A stretch of 64,000 nt of DNA from Pseudorhodoplanes sinuspersici (lineage in GTDB: Bacteria; Pseudomonadota; Alphaproteobacteria; Rhizobiales; Xanthobacteraceae): contig NZ_CP021112.1 in the NCBI RefSeq assembly GCF_002119765.1, positions 1,730,501 to 1,794,500 on the forward strand, in the 5' to 3' direction. The notes under the pieces were generated by a model. The model was not told where the DNA came from. It did no database searches and saw nothing but the letters and a program-made list of their open reading frames with translations. This document shows positions 55,118 to 63,070 of the stretch, piece by piece. Position 1 is the first letter of the stretch. The number at the start of each line of letters is the position of its first letter. Position numbers and translations under genes: made by a program.

Positions 55118-55198
55118 CCTCCCTAAAATTTCGTTTTGTTGGCCTCGAGCTTATTCAGGAGCCAGGCTGGCGTATACGGAATGAACAGAATAAGATTT

Positions 55199-55213
55199 AT
55201 TCCGAGTGGGAAT
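55199..55213 (+). promoter_or_regulatory. LysR-type operator in the styA-like / lysR intergenic region
   Basis: ATTCCGAGTGGGAAT is a perfect 5-5-5 dyad that contains T-N11-A, the LysR-box form. It ends six bases before the lysR ATG at 55220, over its ribosome site, which suits negative autoregulation. A further GGAAT at 55178-55182 with ATTCC at 55199 forms a wider dyad. Confidence 0.6.
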
Positions 55214-55219
55214 TGATCG

Positions 55220-56113
55220 ATGGACCGGATCGATTGTCTCAGAGCGTTCGTCAGGGCGATGGAAGGCGGCAGCTTTTCTGCTGCAGCCAAAGAACTCGGC
55301 CTCGGCCAGCCAGCGATCAGCAAGCGCATCGCGTTGCTGGAGAAAGAATTCGGCTCGCAACTCTTCATGCGCACAACGCGCAAGCTGACGCCGACGCGAG
55401 AAGCGCATCGCGTCTATGATCTGGCGCGACAGGTGTTAAGTGCGTTCGAAACTGCGCGGGCGAGCATCAAGGATGCGCCCGCCAAACCCTCCGGAATATT
55501 GCGCATCAGCCTGCCATCGTCGTTCGGACGCCACTATATGATGCCGCTCGTCAGGGAATACGTGTCGGCGTTTCCCGACGTGAAGATCGATCTGCGCTTC
55601 AGCGAACGTACGATCAATCTCGTGGAAGAAGGCGTCGAGCTGGCGCTGCGCATTGGGCAACTCGAATCAGGTTCACTGATGGCGCGGCGCATTGGAACTG
55701 TTCGCCGGTATCTCGTCGCGACACCGGCCTATTTCCGCAAACGATCGCGGCCTCGCACGCCTGACGACCTGAAACAGCACGAATGCATCGTCTATTCGCG
55801 GCTCGCCAATGCCGGTCAATGGACATTCGAATCCGAGGATGGACGGCATGTCATTGCGGTGTCCGGCTCGGTGATTGTCGACGATGCCGATGCCATGCGC
55901 GAGGCGGTGCTGGAACATCTCGGCATTGCCGTCGTGCCGGCCTGGAGTGCGACGCACTCCCTGGAACGCCGCGAGATGGAGGTCGTGCTGCCGGATTTTG
56001 CAGTCGCGGCGCTGCCGCTGCATGCCGTCTATCCGGAGACGCACTGGATGTCGCTGCGGGCGCGCAGCTTCCTCGATTTCGTGGTCGCGCGGGCGGACCG
56101 GTTCCATGCTTAA
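55220..56113 (+). CDS. LysR-family regulator
   Basis: 297 residues. The HTH is LRAFVRAMEGGSFSAAAKELGLGQPAISKRIALLEKEFGSQLFMRTTRKLTPTREA. The effector domain shows LRISLPSSFGRHYMMPLVREYVSAFPDVKIDLRFSERTINLVEEGVELALRIG, which is the AaeR/DmlR-like subgroup. It is divergent from the StyA-like gene with about 100 bases between, including a LysR-type dyad. It is the likely regulator of the StyA-like/EthD pair. Confidence 0.94.
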   Translation: MDRIDCLRAFVRAMEGGSFSAAAKELGLGQPAISKRIALLEKEFGSQLFMRTTRKLTPTREAHRVYDLARQVLSAFETARASIKDAPAKPSGILRISLPSSFGRHYMMPLVREYVSAFPDVKIDLRFSERTINLVEEGVELALRIGQLESGSLMARRIGTVRRYLVATPAYFRKRSRPRTPDDLKQHECIVYSRLANAGQWTFESEDGRHVIAVSGSVIVDDADAMREAVLEHLGIAVVPAWSATHSLERREMEVVLPDFAVAALPLHAVYPETHWMSLRARSFLDFVVARADRFHA

Positions 56114-56186
56114 CGGCGGCGGGCATTGACTTGCGCCGGCCTCGGCCAGGGGCCATTTATGGGGCCGATAGGATTGGGAGGTGCTG

Positions 56187-56573
56187 ATGGCCCGTTCCAA
56201 AGCAAAAGCTGCAACCATGGACGAAACCGTGTTCGAAACGGCTGCGGCGGATGCTGCCGCCAACGAGCAGACGGTGCGCAAGGGCTTTTGGCCCAAGGTT
56301 GCGCGCGTCGCCGGCAAGCTGCCTTTCTCCGAGGACCTTCTGGCCGCCTATTACTGCGCCTTTGACCGGCAGACGCCGATGCAGGTGCGGGTGATCCTCT
56401 TGGGTGCGCTGGCCTATTTCGTGTTGCCGATCGACGGCGTGCCGGACATCCTGCCGATCCTCGGCTTCACCGACGATGCCGCCGTTCTCGCCACCGCCAT
56501 GAAGGTGGTGATCGATGCCATTCGCCCCGAGCATCGTGAGGCTGCGCGGCGGAAGCTTGAGACTGCGGAATAA
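56187..56573 (+). CDS. YkvA family protein (DUF1232)
   Basis: 128 residues. A polar N-terminus precedes the conserved DUF1232 core: FSEDLLAAYYCAFDRQTPMQVRVILLGALAYFVLPIDGVPDILPILGFTDDAAVLATAMKVV. The signature 'LPIDG.PD.lP..G..DD' is complete, around a hydrophobic segment. ATG 56187 follows GGGAGG at five bases; GTG 56181 overlaps that site. It is probably membrane-associated; function unknown. Confidence 0.93.
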   Translation: MARSKAKAATMDETVFETAAADAAANEQTVRKGFWPKVARVAGKLPFSEDLLAAYYCAFDRQTPMQVRVILLGALAYFVLPIDGVPDILPILGFTDDAAVLATAMKVVIDAIRPEHREAARRKLETAE

Positions 56574-56589
56574 CATCACCTCGTCCGCC

Positions 56590-56700
56590 TCATCCTGAGG
56601 AGGGCGCGGAGCGCCCGTCTCGAAGGAGCGGCGGCCCCTATCTCGGCCACCCTATGCTTCGAGGCGCATCGCTTTGCGATGCTCCTCAGCATGAGGATGG
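56590..56700. repeat. Dispersed palindromic repeat, type F
   Basis: 'cctcatcctgaggagggcgc...' and '...gatgctcctcagcatgagg' form a long imperfect hairpin with nested 'cgcggagcgcc' and 'gcatcgctttgcgatgc' stems. It lies between converging genes. Confidence 0.72.
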
Positions 56701-56720
56701 GGAGAAAACACCAGCGTGTC

Positions 56721-57695
56721 CTAGATTCTCAATATCGCCTTGCCCATGATTTTGCGCGCGGCAATGTCCTTCAACGCCTGCGCGGTCTCACTGAGCGGAT
56801 AAACCGCATGCACATGGGCCGACAATTTGCCGTCGGCACACCAGCGCACGATCTCATCCATATTGGCGGCCTGCTTTTCCGGTTCACGCTCGGTGAAGTT
56901 TCCCCAGCTCACGCCGACAATGTCGCAGCCTTTCAGGAGCGGAAGGTTGAGCGGCATTCTCGGAATCTCGCCGGCGGCAAAGCCGACGACGAGATAGCGT
57001 CCCCTCCAGGCGATCGACCGCAAGGCCGGTTCGGCATAATCGCCGCCGACCGGATCGTAGATCACGTCGATGCCGTGCTGGCCACCGATGCGTTTGAGTT
57101 CGGCGCGCAGATCGTCGCGGCCGTAATTCACGGTCTCATCGGCGCCGTGCTTCCTCGCGAATTCGCATTTCTCATCCGACGATGCGCAGGCGATGACGCG
57201 AGCGCCCATCAGCTTGCCGATCTCGATGGCAGCCAGGCCGACGCCACCGGCAGCACCGAGAACCGCCAGCGTTTCTCCCGACTTCATCATCGCGCGATCC
57301 TTCAGCGCATGGATCGTCGTGCCGTATGTGACGGAAAGTCCTGCGGCGCGTTCGAAATCGAGATTGTCAGGCACGCGCACCAGTCGCGATGCTTTTGCAA
57401 CGACGTATTCGCGCGCCGCGCCATAGGCGGAATAACTCATCACGCGATCGCCAGGCTTAAAGCCTGTTACACCTTGTCCGATGCTGTGCACCGTTCCGGC
57501 AAATTCGGCCGCCGGTGAAAACGGAAAGTCTGGCTTGATCTGATACTTGCCGGCGATGAGCAGCGTGTCGAAGAAGTTCAGCGCGGCCGCGGCGACCTTG
57601 ACGACGACTTCGCCGCCGCCGGCTTGCGGCTCCGGCAATTCGCCGAGTTCGAGTTCGTCGGCGGCGCCGTAGCGGTGGCAGAGAATGGCTTTCAT
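56721..57695 (-). CDS. NADPH:quinone oxidoreductase (zinc-independent MDR family)
   Basis: A 324-residue medium-chain reductase of the quinone reductase (QOR) type without zinc ligands. MKAILCHRYGAADELELGELPEP is typical, with VKVAAAALNFFDTLLIAGKYQIKPDFPFSPAAEFAGTV in the catalytic domain and LAVLGAAGGVGLAAIEIGKLMGARVIACAS as the NADPH-binding Rossmann motif. FVVGFAAGEIPRMPLN follows. The quinone or enone substrate is not predictable. ATG 57695 gives the normal length. Confidence 0.94.
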   Translation of the reverse strand: MKAILCHRYGAADELELGELPEPQAGGGEVVVKVAAAALNFFDTLLIAGKYQIKPDFPFSPAAEFAGTVHSIGQGVTGFKPGDRVMSYSAYGAAREYVVAKASRLVRVPDNLDFERAAGLSVTYGTTIHALKDRAMMKSGETLAVLGAAGGVGLAAIEIGKLMGARVIACASSDEKCEFARKHGADETVNYGRDDLRAELKRIGGQHGIDVIYDPVGGDYAEPALRSIAWRGRYLVVGFAAGEIPRMPLNLPLLKGCDIVGVSWGNFTEREPEKQAANMDEIVRWCADGKLSAHVHAVYPLSETAQALKDIAARKIMGKAILRI

Positions 57696-57884
57696 GTTCG
57701 ATCCGGTCTTGCTTCGATGTCGGTATTGGACTGCGGCGAAACGTCCTCGCCGGAATTGGGAGAAGGTACGCACACGCCATGACATCGCCGATTTTCACTT
57801 ATTATTGCAAAAGCCCAATTGTGATAACGTCTTGGGGACGATTCCGAATCGTCCAGTCCCGACTCTTTTTTCAAGGTGCGCGCG

Positions 57885-58430
57885 ATGACTGTCTTCCGAG
57901 GATTCCCTCTTTATCTCGGCCTCTCCAGTGTGATCGCGCTGGCGGGCCTTACCGGCGGGGCGGCAGTCGCGCAATCACCGACGGCGGGAGCGCAGCTTCT
58001 CGGTCAATTCGGTGATTGGGGGGCCTATACTGCCTCGCCCGGCGGCAAGAAAATCTGCTTCGCGCTGGCCAAGCCCAACGCTTCTGAGACCAACCCGCCG
58101 AACCGGCCGCGTGATCCCGCCTGGCTGTTCGTATCGACACGGCCAGCCGAGAAGGTGAAGGAGGAGATTTCCGTTATCTTCGGTTATCCGCTCAAGGCCA
58201 ATGTCGATGCCACGGCTGAAGTCGGCAACACCAACTTCGCCATGTATACGCAAAATGACGGTGCCTGGGTGAAGAATGCCGCCGAAGAAGCGCGGCTGGT
58301 TGAGGCGATGCGCCGGGGTGCCGATATCACGGTGCGGGGCGAATCCAGCCGCGGCACCAAGACCACCGATGTGTTCTCGTTGAAGGGTGTCAGTCAGGCC
58401 CTTGATCGTGCATCGCAGGAGTGCCGCTAG
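57885..58430 (+). CDS. Invasion-associated locus B (IalB)-like exported protein
   Basis: 181 residues. A signal peptide (FRGFPLYLGLSSVIALAGLTGGAAVA-QS) precedes the IalB core: LLGQFGDWGAYTASPGGKKICFALAKPNASE, then PAWLFVSTRPAEKVKEEISVIFGYPLK, NTNFAMYTQNDGAWVKNAAEEARLVEAMRRGADITVRGESSRGTKTTDVFSL. ATG 57885 follows AAGG at eight bases, better than GTG 57876. IalB in Bartonella affects red-cell invasion; in free-living Rhizobiales the family has unknown periplasmic functions, so no pathogenic role is implied. Confidence 0.9.
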   Translation: MTVFRGFPLYLGLSSVIALAGLTGGAAVAQSPTAGAQLLGQFGDWGAYTASPGGKKICFALAKPNASETNPPNRPRDPAWLFVSTRPAEKVKEEISVIFGYPLKANVDATAEVGNTNFAMYTQNDGAWVKNAAEEARLVEAMRRGADITVRGESSRGTKTTDVFSLKGVSQALDRASQECR

Positions 58431-58455
58431 CGCCACCGGCGCCCAGGCTTTTTCT

Positions 58456-58545
58456 TGGTCATTGCCGGGCTTGACCCGGTCTCGTGTCCCGGTTCTGCGG
58501 CGCACCGCTTCCTGCTGCGCCGCGCCCCGGGACAGGATTCGGCAA
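58456..58545. repeat. Dispersed repeat, type H-like (copy 2)
   Basis: 'gtcattgccgggcttgacccggt' with nested 'gtcccgg..ccgggac' resembles the unit at 11188. It lies between the IalB-like gene and rlmN. Confidence 0.6.
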
Positions 58546-58573
58546 ATCTGGCTCGCTCCCCTATATACCGGCC

Positions 58574-59794
58574 ATGACCGCACTCGCCGCCACAGCCCCG
58601 CTCGAAAAGACCCCGCTTGAGGTCTATGTCGCCCCCGACAAGCCCTCGCTGGTCGGTGTGTCGCGCTCCGGCCTGATCGATCTCTTGGCTGGCATCGGCG
58701 TCGGCGAGCGCGAGCGCAAGATGCGCGCGCAGCAGATCTGGCATTGGCTCTATGTGCGCGGCGCGCAGGATTTCTCACCGATGTCGAGCATCGCGAGGGA
58801 TCTGCGGACCGAACTCGAAAAGCATTTCACGCTCGAGCGGCCCGAAGTCGTGACCGAGCAGGTCTCCGCCGACGGCACGCGCAAATGGTTGCTGAAGCTG
58901 GCGAGCGAAAACCCCGGCGAGCGGCCGCATCTGATCGAGTGCGTTTACATCCCGGAAAGCGACCGCGGCACCTTATGCGTGTCGAGCCAGGTCGGCTGCA
59001 CGCTGAATTGCTCCTTCTGCCACACCGGCACCCAGCGGCTGGTGCGCAACCTGACGCCCGGCGAGATCGTCGGCCAGATCATGGTCGCGCGCGACAGGCT
59101 CGGCGATTTCCTCGGCCAGACACGGGCGACAGGTCCGGGGCTGCCGACCGAAGGCGAGCGCTGCGTCTCCAATATCGTCATGATGGGAATGGGCGAGCCA
59201 CTCTATAATTTCGATGCCGTGCGCGATGCGCTGCATGTGACGATGGATGGCGATGGCCTGTCGCTGTCGAAGCGACGCATCACGCTGTCGACTTCGGGTG
59301 TGGTGCCGAATATCGCCCGCACCGGCGCGGAGATCGGCTGCATGCTGGCGATCTCGCTGCATGCCGTGCGCGACGATTTGCGCGACGAACTCGTGCCGCT
59401 GAACCGCAAATATCCGATCAAGGAATTGCTGAACGCGTGCCGGAACTATCCCGGCGTGTCGAATGCGCGCCGCATTACCTTCGAATACGTCATGCTGAAG
59501 GGTGTCAACGATTCGCTCGCCGAGGCGAAGGAACTGGTACGGCTCTTGAAGGGCATTCCGGCCAAGATCAATCTGATCCCGTTCAATCCCTGGCCCGGCA
59601 GCCAATACGAATGCTCCGACTGGGAACAGATCGAGAAGTTTTCCGAAGTGGTGTTCAATGCCGGCTATGCCTCGCCGGTGCGGACCCCGCGCGGCCGCGA
59701 TATCCTGGCGGCCTGCGGGCAACTGAAGAGTGAGACCGAAAAGCTGTCGGCCCGCGAGCGCATGGCCCTGCGCGCCATGGCGATGACGGACTAA
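58574..59794 (+). CDS. rlmN: 23S rRNA (adenine-2503-C2)-methyltransferase RlmN
   Basis: A 406-residue radical-SAM enzyme that methylates A2503 of 23S rRNA and A37 of some tRNAs. The iron-sulfur ligands are in [22 protein letters not shown] (C-x3-C-x2-C near residue 143). [31 protein letters not shown] and [16 protein letters not shown] follow, and the second catalytic cysteine lies in the C-terminal AACGQL. The early in-frame region upstream of ATG 58574 belongs to the repeat. All motifs are intact. Confidence 0.98.
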   Translation: MTALAATAPLEKTPLEVYVAPDKPSLVGVSRSGLIDLLAGIGVGERERKMRAQQIWHWLYVRGAQDFSPMSSIARDLRTELEKHFTLERPEVVTEQVSADGTRKWLLKLASENPGERPHLIECVYIPESDRGTLCVSSQVGCTLNCSFCHTGTQRLVRNLTPGEIVGQIMVARDRLGDFLGQTRATGPGLPTEGERCVSNIVMMGMGEPLYNFDAVRDALHVTMDGDGLSLSKRRITLSTSGVVPNIARTGAEIGCMLAISLHAVRDDLRDELVPLNRKYPIKELLNACRNYPGVSNARRITFEYVMLKGVNDSLAEAKELVRLLKGIPAKINLIPFNPWPGSQYECSDWEQIEKFSEVVFNAGYASPVRTPRGRDILAACGQLKSETEKLSARERMALRAMAMTD

Positions 59795-59802
59795 CCCTTG
59801 CT

Positions 59803-59922
59803 TCACCTCCCCCTGAAAGGGGGAGGTCGTTCGCCTGAGTGAAGCGAAGGCGGACGGGTAGGGGGCATCTCGAATTCTGTGTAGACCCCCTCCCCAACAC
59901 TCCCCCTGCAGGGGGAGGGAGT
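59803..59922. repeat. Dispersed repeat, type G (copy 3)
   Basis: Two short palindromes (ctccccctgaaagggggag and actccccctgcagggggag) bracket a spacer with 'gtgaagcgaaggcgg'. The arrangement is as in the unit at 50070. Confidence 0.75.
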
Positions 59923-59972
59923 GGACAGAGTTGTGCGCGTGGCTCTAAAGAGAATCTATCGGGGGCTCCGCC

Positions 59973-60425
59973 ATGTCATTTTTCGCCCGTTTCTTCGTTA
60001 TCCTTTTTGCGCTGATCTTCTCCTTCATCGCCGCCGGAATCGCGCTGGCGATCGGCGTCATGGCGCCGGAATTATTCGCCAACAGCTCCGATCCGATCGA
60101 GAAATTCGTGTTCTTCACCGCCGCGTTTTTCGCGACCAGTTTCGCCGGCGCTTCAGCTTTCGTGCCCGCCGTGATCCTGGTTGCGATTGCCGAGACCTTC
60201 GATCTGCGTTCGATCTTTTATTACGCGATCGGCGGCGGCCTGATCGCGGCGATCGCCTGGTATAGTTCCGACATCTCGCTGCAGCTTGAAAATACGACCG
60301 ACATTTCGCCGGTCGGTTACGGCCTGCAGCTTGTCACTGCAGCCGGGATCATCGGCGGCTTTGTCTATTGGCTGCTCGCCGGACGGAAGGCCGGCGCGTG
60401 GAAAAATCCGTACGCAGCGACTTGA
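59973..60425 (+). CDS. Hypothetical integral membrane protein
   Basis: 150 residues with four hydrophobic segments (FARFFVILFALIFSFIAAGIALAIG, then VFFTAAFFATSFAGASAFVPAVILV, SIFYYAIGGGLIAAIAWY and LQLVTAAGIIGGFVYWLLAG). No family is recognised. Its end overlaps the next gene by 28 bases, so the two are probably translated together. The function is unknown. Confidence 0.82.
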   Translation: MSFFARFFVILFALIFSFIAAGIALAIGVMAPELFANSSDPIEKFVFFTAAFFATSFAGASAFVPAVILVAIAETFDLRSIFYYAIGGGLIAAIAWYSSDISLQLENTTDISPVGYGLQLVTAAGIIGGFVYWLLAGRKAGAWKNPYAAT

Positions 60426-61066
60426 CGCTTTTGCATCGCATTCCGCTCTGGCTCAAGCTTGTCTACACCGCCTTCATGGCAGTGATGATTCCGGTTTATC
60501 TCTACCGGTACGGACCGACGAACTTTCTGTATTTTTGCGATATCGCATTGCTGCTGACGCTCGCCGGAATCTGGCTCGAGAGCCCGCTGCTGATTTCGAT
60601 GGGCGCGGTCGGGATTCTGTTGCCGCAACTGGTCTGGGTGATCGATTTCATCGCCAATGTCGCCGGCCTGCCTGTCACCGGCATGACCGACTATATGTTC
60701 GAAGCGCAGCGCTCGCTGTTCTTGCGCGGGCTGTCGCTCTTCCACGGCTGGCTGCCGTTTCTTCTGTTCTATCTTGTCTGGCGTATCGGCTATGACCGTC
60801 GCGCGCTGCCGGCCTGGACTCTGCTGTCCTTCATCGTGCTGCCGATCTGTTATTTTTTCCTGCCGCCGCCGCAGCCCAAGCCGGGCCTGATGCCGGTCAA
60901 TATAAACTATGTGTGGGGCTTCAGCGATCACGCTCCGCAAGCATGGGTGCCGCCGGATGTCTGGTTCGCCGGGCTGCTGTTCGGATTGCCGATCCTCGTT
61001 TATTGGCCAACGCATCTGCTGCTGCGCCGCTTCATGCTGCAAGCCGCCAGTCGTCAGGCCGATTGA
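60398..61066 (+). CDS. Hypothetical multi-spanning membrane protein
   Basis: 222 residues from GTG 60398 with about seven hydrophobic segments, including LWLKLVYTAFMAVMIPVYLY and FDIANVAGLPVTG-like loops rich in aromatic residues (FLYFCDIALLLTLAGIWLES, FHGWLPFLLFYLVWRIGYDRR). It resembles uncharacterised 'membrane-associated protein' entries of proteobacteria in which an aromatic-rich face binds lipid or quinone; this is impression only. It overlaps the upstream gene by 28 bases and the converging hydrolase gene by 13 bases, an unusually tight layout. Confidence 0.82.
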   Translation: MEKSVRSDLTLLHRIPLWLKLVYTAFMAVMIPVYLYRYGPTNFLYFCDIALLLTLAGIWLESPLLISMGAVGILLPQLVWVIDFIANVAGLPVTGMTDYMFEAQRSLFLRGLSLFHGWLPFLLFYLVWRIGYDRRALPAWTLLSFIVLPICYFFLPPPQPKPGLMPVNINYVWGFSDHAPQAWVPPDVWFAGLLFGLPILVYWPTHLLLRRFMLQAASRQAD

Positions 61067-61857
61067 AAGAAAGCGCGAACGGCGTTGCTCATCGCCTCCG
61101 GTGCCTGCGCCGGCATGATGTGGCCTGAATCGATCATGTCGAAACGCGCGCCTTCGATCTGTCCCGCAATTGCCTTCACCTGATCCGGTGGCCGCAATGC
61201 GTCATGCTCACCCGCGAGCAGGAGGCATGGCGCGCGCAAGGCGGCAATGGCCTCGGCGATATCGGCGTCGGCAAAGGCCATGTTGATATGACCATAGCCC
61301 ACCGGATCGTTCGCAAGAAAGAGTGCCCGATAGGCGGCAAAGCGAGCCGGGTGGCGCTCGCGATAGCGTTCGGGATAGGAGCGTGACAGCGTATCGCCTT
61401 CGACCGCGCGCATGCCTTTGCGTTCAGCCAGCGCCGTCCGGGTTTCAAGATACGTGCGGCGCTCCGCACTCACCGACAGCGCCGGTGCACAGAGCGCGAG
61501 GGCCGCGCTATCTTTTGGATGCTTGTGCGCGAAGGCCAAGGCGATCGCCGCGCCAGCGGCAAGACCCAGAAGATAATGGGGTGGCGCGATCCCAGCATGA
61601 TCCAACACGCGTTCAAGGTCGGCAACGTGATCGGCAAAAGTGAAAGACTGCCGCGGCTTTTCCGACAGTCCCGCACCGCGCTGATCGTAACGCAGGATTT
61701 GGAAGTCGTGCTCTAGATGCGGCACGATCCCGGCAAAGCTGTTGAGGTTGCCGCCGAGTTCATGGATCGCGATCAGGCTTCGCGATCCTGCGCCATCGAG
61801 CGTGTAGCAGATGCTGGGTTCGCTGGCAGTAAAGCGGAGGGGAGAGGCGGAGGTCAT
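61054..61857 (-). CDS. Alpha/beta hydrolase-fold protein lacking the nucleophile Ser
   Basis: A 267-residue protein of the 3-oxoadipate enol-lactonase/esterase type: SLIAIHELGGNLNSFAGIVPHLEHDFQILRYDQRGAGLSEKP, EHDALRPPDQVKAIA with the acid and DSGHIMPAQAPEAMS with the His. The nucleophile elbow reads YLLGLAAGAAIALAFA, so the G-x-S-x-G Ser is replaced by Ala (codons GCC GCT). The protein may be a non-hydrolytic relative (decarboxylase- or binding-type) or inactive. A type D repeat supplies its upstream region. It converges on and overlaps the previous membrane-protein gene. Confidence 0.85.
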   Translation of the reverse strand: MTSASPLRFTASEPSICYTLDGAGSRSLIAIHELGGNLNSFAGIVPHLEHDFQILRYDQRGAGLSEKPRQSFTFADHVADLERVLDHAGIAPPHYLLGLAAGAAIALAFAHKHPKDSAALALCAPALSVSAERRTYLETRTALAERKGMRAVEGDTLSRSYPERYRERHPARFAAYRALFLANDPVGYGHINMAFADADIAEAIAALRAPCLLLAGEHDALRPPDQVKAIAGQIEGARFDMIDSGHIMPAQAPEAMSNAVRAFFQSA

Positions 61858-61868
61858 GCTTTCCAATT

Positions 61869-61936
61869 TCTCCGCTCGTTCCCGCGCAAGCGGGAATCCA
61901 GAGTCTGGGTCCCCGCTTTCGCGGGGACGAGCGGAT
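61869..61936. repeat. Type D palindromic repeat (copy 6)
   Basis: gttcccgcgcaagcgggaat and ggtccccgctttcgcgggga hairpins lie 11 bases upstream of the hydrolase start and just after the Bug gene stop. They could insulate the two same-strand genes. Confidence 0.8.
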
Positions 61937-61960
61937 ATGCGTAATGATTTCCTCGAGACT

Positions 61961-62923
61961 TTAGTTCGGCTTGATATTCGCCGCTTTGGCAACCTTCCCC
62001 CATTTGTCGATCTCGCTCTGGATATAGGCGGCGAATTCCTCCGGCGTATTGCCGACCAGGATCGCGCCCTGACCCGCCAGCTTGTCCTTCACCTCGGCGG
62101 CTTTAAGCGCGTCAACGGTGGCCTTGTGGAGCTTGGCAACCACTGCAGGCGGGGTTGCCGCCGGCACGACCATGCCATACCAGTTCTCGGCTTCGATCTG
62201 CGGCAGGCCGACTTCGCCGGTGGTCGGCACCTCCGGCAGCGACGGTACGCGCTCGCGGCTACCGATCGCAATCGGCTTCACCTTGCCGGACCGCACCTGC
62301 GGCAGCAGCACCGGGATATCGAGAAACACCATCTCCACCTGCTGGCCGATGATGTCATTCACCGCCGGGGCCGCACCCTTGTAGGGCACATGCACGATGT
62401 CGATGCCGGCGGTGATCTTGAACAATTCGCCGGCAAGATGCGGCATGCTGCCCGGGCCGGTCGATGCGAAATTCAGTTTGCCGGGCTTCGACTTCGCCAA
62501 CTCCAGCAGTTCCTTCATTGTTGACGCGGGCACGTTGTTAGCGACCACCAGCAATTCCGGCACTTTGGCGACCAGCGTGACCGGTTTCAGGTCCTTCAGC
62601 GAGTCGTAAGGCACTTTCTGCTGCAGACTTTTGCTGATCGCGAGCGCACCGGCTGAGGTGATGGCGATCGTGTGCCCGTCCGGTTCGGCCTTGGCGACCG
62701 CGTCGGTGCCGATCACGCCACCGGCGCCACCACGATTATCGATGACGATCGGCTGGCCGATCAGCTCCTGCATTTTCGCAGCGACCACGCGGGCGATGAT
62801 GTCATTCGGTCCGCCTGGCGGGAATGGTACGATCAGCTTGATGGGTTTGGTTGGAAAATCCTGGGCATGAGCCAATGACGTGAGTGCAATGAATATTGCG
62901 GCAATGCGCAGGAATGGCGACAT
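61961..62923 (-). CDS. Bug-family binding protein (third copy)
   Basis: A 320-residue periplasmic binding protein. The signal (MSPFLRIAAIFIALTSLAHA-Q) precedes FPTKPIKLIVPFPPGGPNDIIARVVAAKMQELIGQPIVIDNRGGAGGVIGTDAVAKAEPDGHTI and the later LLELAKSKPGKLNFASTGPGSMPHLAGELFKITAGIDIVHVPYKGAAPAVNDIIGQQVEMVFLD. ATG 62923 has a perfect GGAGG; the TTG at 62935 does not. It lies between an LLM flavoprotein gene and a hydrolase gene on the same strand, without TctAB membrane partners. Carboxylate uptake or sensing is inferred. Confidence 0.93.
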   Translation of the reverse strand: MSPFLRIAAIFIALTSLAHAQDFPTKPIKLIVPFPPGGPNDIIARVVAAKMQELIGQPIVIDNRGGAGGVIGTDAVAKAEPDGHTIAITSAGALAISKSLQQKVPYDSLKDLKPVTLVAKVPELLVVANNVPASTMKELLELAKSKPGKLNFASTGPGSMPHLAGELFKITAGIDIVHVPYKGAAPAVNDIIGQQVEMVFLDIPVLLPQVRSGKVKPIAIGSRERVPSLPEVPTTGEVGLPQIEAENWYGMVVPAATPPAVVAKLHKATVDALKAAEVKDKLAGQGAILVGNTPEEFAAYIQSEIDKWGKVAKAANIKPN

Positions 62924-63070
62924 CAAATCCTCCAAAGTGTTCTTGTGATTATGCAGTGGCGTTCACGCCATCATGCCGTGCGCGTGCAGATTTGGCTAGC
63001 ACTGAGAGCAACGCCGGTTATTGCGCCCTCTCCCGCAAGGGGAGCGGGCACAGTTATCAGGAGCGACGAT

